NCBI GenBank assembly: GCA_947564495.1
Contig: CANOCD010000060.1
Location: 1-6,905 of the forward strand
DNA length: 6,905 bases
From: an uncultured Angelakisella sp.
GTDB taxonomy: Bacteria > Bacillota > Clostridia > Oscillospirales > Ruminococcaceae
Direction: 5' to 3'
Position numbers and translations under genes: made by a program. Below, in pieces: positions 5,417-6,905 of this stretch (position 1 is its first letter; every line of letters starts with the position of its first letter). The notes beneath the pieces were generated by a model, which saw only the letters and a program-made list of their open reading frames with translations, was not told the DNA's origin and made no database searches.

Positions 5417-6430
5417 ATGCGTGTCTTTTATGAGGAGCTCCGCCAGACCCTGGAGCGCATCCTGCTGGCCCACGGCGTCTCCCCGGAAAACGCCGCCCCC
5501 GCTGCGGAAAACTACGCCCAAAACAGCCTGGACGGGGTGTACAGCCACGGGGTGAACCGTTTCCCCCGGACCATCAGCTACCTGGACCGGGGCCTGGTGG
5601 ACGGGAAAGCCCGCCCCGCCCTCCTTGCCTCCTTCGGCGCCCTGGAGCGGTGGGACGGCAGGCTGGGCCTGGGGAACGTCAACGCCCGGCTGATGATGGA
5701 CCGGGCCATCGCCCTGGCCAAGGAGCAGGGGATGGGCCTGGCGGCCATCCAGAACACCAACCACTGGATGCGGGGCGGGACCTTCGGCTGGCAGGCGGCG
5801 GAGGCCGGGTGCCTGGGATTCTGCTGGACCAACACCATGCCCAACACCCCGGCCTGGGGCGGCAGAGACAACCGTATCGGCAACAACCCCTTCGTCATCG
5901 CCATCCCCCAGAGCGGCGGGGCCCACCTGGTGCTGGATATGGCCATGACCCAGTTCGCCTACGGCAAGGTGGAGCAGGCCGCCATGAAGGGGGAGACCCT
6001 CCCCGTCCCCGGGGGCTACGACAAGGACGGGGAACTGACCACCGACCCGGCGGCCATCCAGAGCGGGGGGCGGCACCTGACCATCGGCTACTGGAAGGGC
6101 AGCGGCCTTTCCCTGGCCCTGGACCTGGCGGCGGCGGTGCTCTCCGGGGGGAACACCGTCACTGACATCGGGAGGAAGTACCGGGACGAGATCGGGCTTT
6201 CCCAGGTGTTCCTGGCCATCGACCCGGAAAAGTTCCAGAGCCCGGCCCTTGCCGACGACGCTATCCGCCGGGTGGCGGAGGACATCCGGGCTTCGGTCCC
6301 GGCCCGGGAGGGGCAGGCCATTACCTATCCCGGCGAACGGACCCTGGAGACCCGGCGGCGGAATCTTCGGGAGGGAATCCCGGTCTTGGATGAGGTCTGG
6401 GGGCGGATACAGGCGTTGGAGCGGGGTTGA
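5417..6430 (+). CDS. dlgD: YiaK/DlgD-type 2,3-diketo-L-gulonate reductase (Ldh_2 family)
   Basis: This 337-residue enzyme closely resembles E. coli YiaK/DlgD (332 residues), an NADH-dependent reductase of the malate/L-lactate dehydrogenase (Ldh_2) family that reduces 2,3-diketo-L-gulonate. Shared segments include GVYSHGVNRFP (40-50) with catalytic His44 at the same number as in YiaK, GALERWD (74-80), NTNHWMRGGTFGWQAAE (113-129), CWTNT (136-140), RIGNNPFVIAIP (153-164), and GYWKGSGLSLALDL (224-237), which corresponds to GYWKGSGMS in YiaK. The start at 5417 gives MRVFYEELRQTLERIL, aligning with the YiaK N-terminus. Related family members act on other 2-oxoacids (ureidoglycolate, malate, sulfolactate), so the true substrate may differ. 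None of the other yia genes (kinase, epimerases) is in the window; instead it sits opposite the regulator and near a racemase and TTT transporter. It is cytoplasmic, and transcription appears to end at the hairpin at 6475-6506. Confidence 0.9.
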   Translation: MRVFYEELRQTLERILLAHGVSPENAAPAAENYAQNSLDGVYSHGVNRFPRTISYLDRGLVDGKARPALLASFGALERWDGRLGLGNVNARLMMDRAIALAKEQGMGLAAIQNTNHWMRGGTFGWQAAEAGCLGFCWTNTMPNTPAWGGRDNRIGNNPFVIAIPQSGGAHLVLDMAMTQFAYGKVEQAAMKGETLPVPGGYDKDGELTTDPAAIQSGGRHLTIGYWKGSGLSLALDLAAAVLSGGNTVTDIGRKYRDEIGLSQVFLAIDPEKFQSPALADDAIRRVAEDIRASVPAREGQAITYPGERTLETRRRNLREGIPVLDEVWGRIQALERG

Positions 6431-6474
6431 TCGAGGGGGGAAGCACGGTCGGGGCGAAAGACAGGCCAAGAGAA

Positions 6475-6506
6475 AGGGCCCAGCGCAAGATGATGCGCTG
6501 GGTCCT
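6475..6506 (+). terminator. Terminator-like hairpin downstream of dlgD
   Basis: A 12-bp stem (6475-6486 with 6495-6506, one G-U pair) and an 8-base loop lie 44 bases after the dlgD stop. The following bases CTCTGTTTGT are only moderately T-rich. On the opposite strand the stem is followed by TTTCTCTT, so it may work in both directions. Confidence 0.6.
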
Positions 6507-6581
6507 CTGTTTGTATAACGAAAACCACTCGCTAAGCTCCTGATACCGGTAGCGAAAGAATATGGCGGTTGCCTCCTCCAA

Positions 6582-6614
6582 CCCCGGCCCGCAGGCCGCT
6601 TGCCCGAAGGGCTC
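6582..6614 (+). repeat. 33-bp direct repeat, copy 1
   Basis: This unit is identical to 6642-6674, exactly 60 bp further on. It contains two small hairpins, GGCC-CGCA-GGCC and GCCC-GAA-GGGC. The 27-base linker after it begins by completing a CTCC-GCC-GGAG hairpin. It lies outside any gene I can support. Confidence 0.85.
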
Positions 6615-6641
6615 CGCCGGAGGCACCAAAATCGTTCCATC

Positions 6642-6674
6642 CCCCGGCCCGCAGGCCGCTTGCCCGAAGGGCTC
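6642..6674 (+). repeat. 33-bp direct repeat, copy 2
   Basis: This is a perfect second copy of 6582-6614. It runs directly into the perfect hairpin at 6675-6696, which has the same CGCA loop as the hairpin inside the repeat. The arrangement recalls REP-like or other dispersed intergenic elements; that family assignment is inference. Confidence 0.85.
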
Positions 6675-6696
6675 ATCCCCGCCCGCAGGCGGGGAT
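6675..6696. repeat. Perfect 9-bp hairpin next to the direct repeats
   Basis: ATCCCCGCC (6675-6683) pairs perfectly with GGCGGGGAT (6688-6696) around a CGCA loop. There is no adjacent T run, so it does not look like a standard terminator in either direction. Confidence 0.8.
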
Positions 6697-6905
6697 TCCC
6701 TATCGGCCAACCGGAAGGAGGCCGCCAACGCCCACGCAAATCTAAGTGGAAACGCCAAGCCAAGCCGCCAGTACAGCCCCCGCCGCCACAGCGTGTTAGT
6801 AGGGGACGGCGCAGAAACCGTTCAGCAGTTAGGAAAGCGGACCGCACAGCCCCCAGCCACACAGGCGGCGGCGTTAGAACATCCGCCCAAGGCCGACGCC
6901 TTTGG
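6697..6905. other. Non-coding-looking 3' flank, no supported gene
   Basis: No frame here has both a plausible start with ribosome binding site and a recognisable product; the longest minus-strand frames are Arg/Pro/Gly-rich shadows. A nine-base ACAGCCCCC occurs at 6773 and 6846 in similar contexts, a weak imperfect direct repeat. No tRNA or rRNA signature is seen. Together with 6507-6696 it may be part of a longer repeated intergenic element whose end is beyond the window. Confidence 0.4.

Noticed and set aside
6582..6674. CRISPR-like repeat spacing
   Set aside because: There are only two copies, they are internally multi-hairpin, and there are no cas genes; a REP-like element fits better.
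6321..6758. 145-residue minus-strand frame with a doubled EPFGQAACGPG
   Set aside because: The protein repeat is only the translation of the 33-bp DNA repeat. The start is a TTG without a clear ribosome binding site, and the frame runs into dlgD antisense.
5279..6862. 527-residue minus-strand frame opposite dlgD
   Set aside because: dlgD is certain on the plus strand; this frame has no homology I recognise and spans the hairpins and repeats.

Overview
The window looks like chromosomal DNA from a high-GC member of the Bacillota (Clostridia), plausibly Oscillospiraceae-like. The basis is GC-rich coding sequence broken by AT-rich promoter DNA, strong AAGGAGG-type ribosome binding sites before nearly every gene, and a Clostridia-style lipoprotein signal (Lys-rich start, Cys22 followed by Gly). 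The taxonomic call is inference. No rRNA, tRNA, CRISPR array, transposase or phage gene is visible.

Layout. Minus strand, 2690 down to 1: a LarA-like (DUF2088) nickel-pincer-type racemase/epimerase homologue, then a TctC/Bug-type solute-binding lipoprotein, then a short TctB-type membrane subunit. The TctB frame closes after 64 residues, with an overlapping frame running off the window edge. The spacing suggests one operon, with TctA expected just outside. Between 2691 and 2889 lies an AT-rich control region holding a helically phased set of TTTCA/TGAAA boxes. A strong intrinsic terminator at 2890-2929 closes the next unit. Minus strand, 5243 down to 2946: a two-gene operon of a small PPC/DUF296-domain protein and a PrpR-like regulator (PrpR_N, PAS, AAA+, Fis-type HTH). 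Plus strand, 5417-6430: a divergent YiaK/DlgD-type Ldh_2-family 2-oxoacid reductase. The divergent region 5244-5416 has overlapping sigma-A-like promoters and three TGAAA/TTTCA boxes exactly 21 bp apart. Downstream, 6431-6905 holds a terminator-like hairpin, a 33-bp direct repeat at 60-bp period, a perfect hairpin, and otherwise no gene I can support.

How it may work together (inference): a tripartite tricarboxylate-type (TTT) transporter brings in an organic or sugar-derived hydroxy/oxo acid. The LarA-like enzyme inverts the hydroxyl-bearing carbon, and the DlgD-like enzyme interconverts the 2-hydroxy and 2-oxo acid with NAD(P)H. The PrpR-like protein senses a small acid and binds the shared TTTCA/TGAAA boxes at both control regions. 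The most unusual point is that this regulator keeps Walker A but lacks the GAFTGA sigma-54 contact loop and most ATPase residues. It therefore probably acts as a sigma-70-type regulator built from a degenerate enhancer-binding protein.
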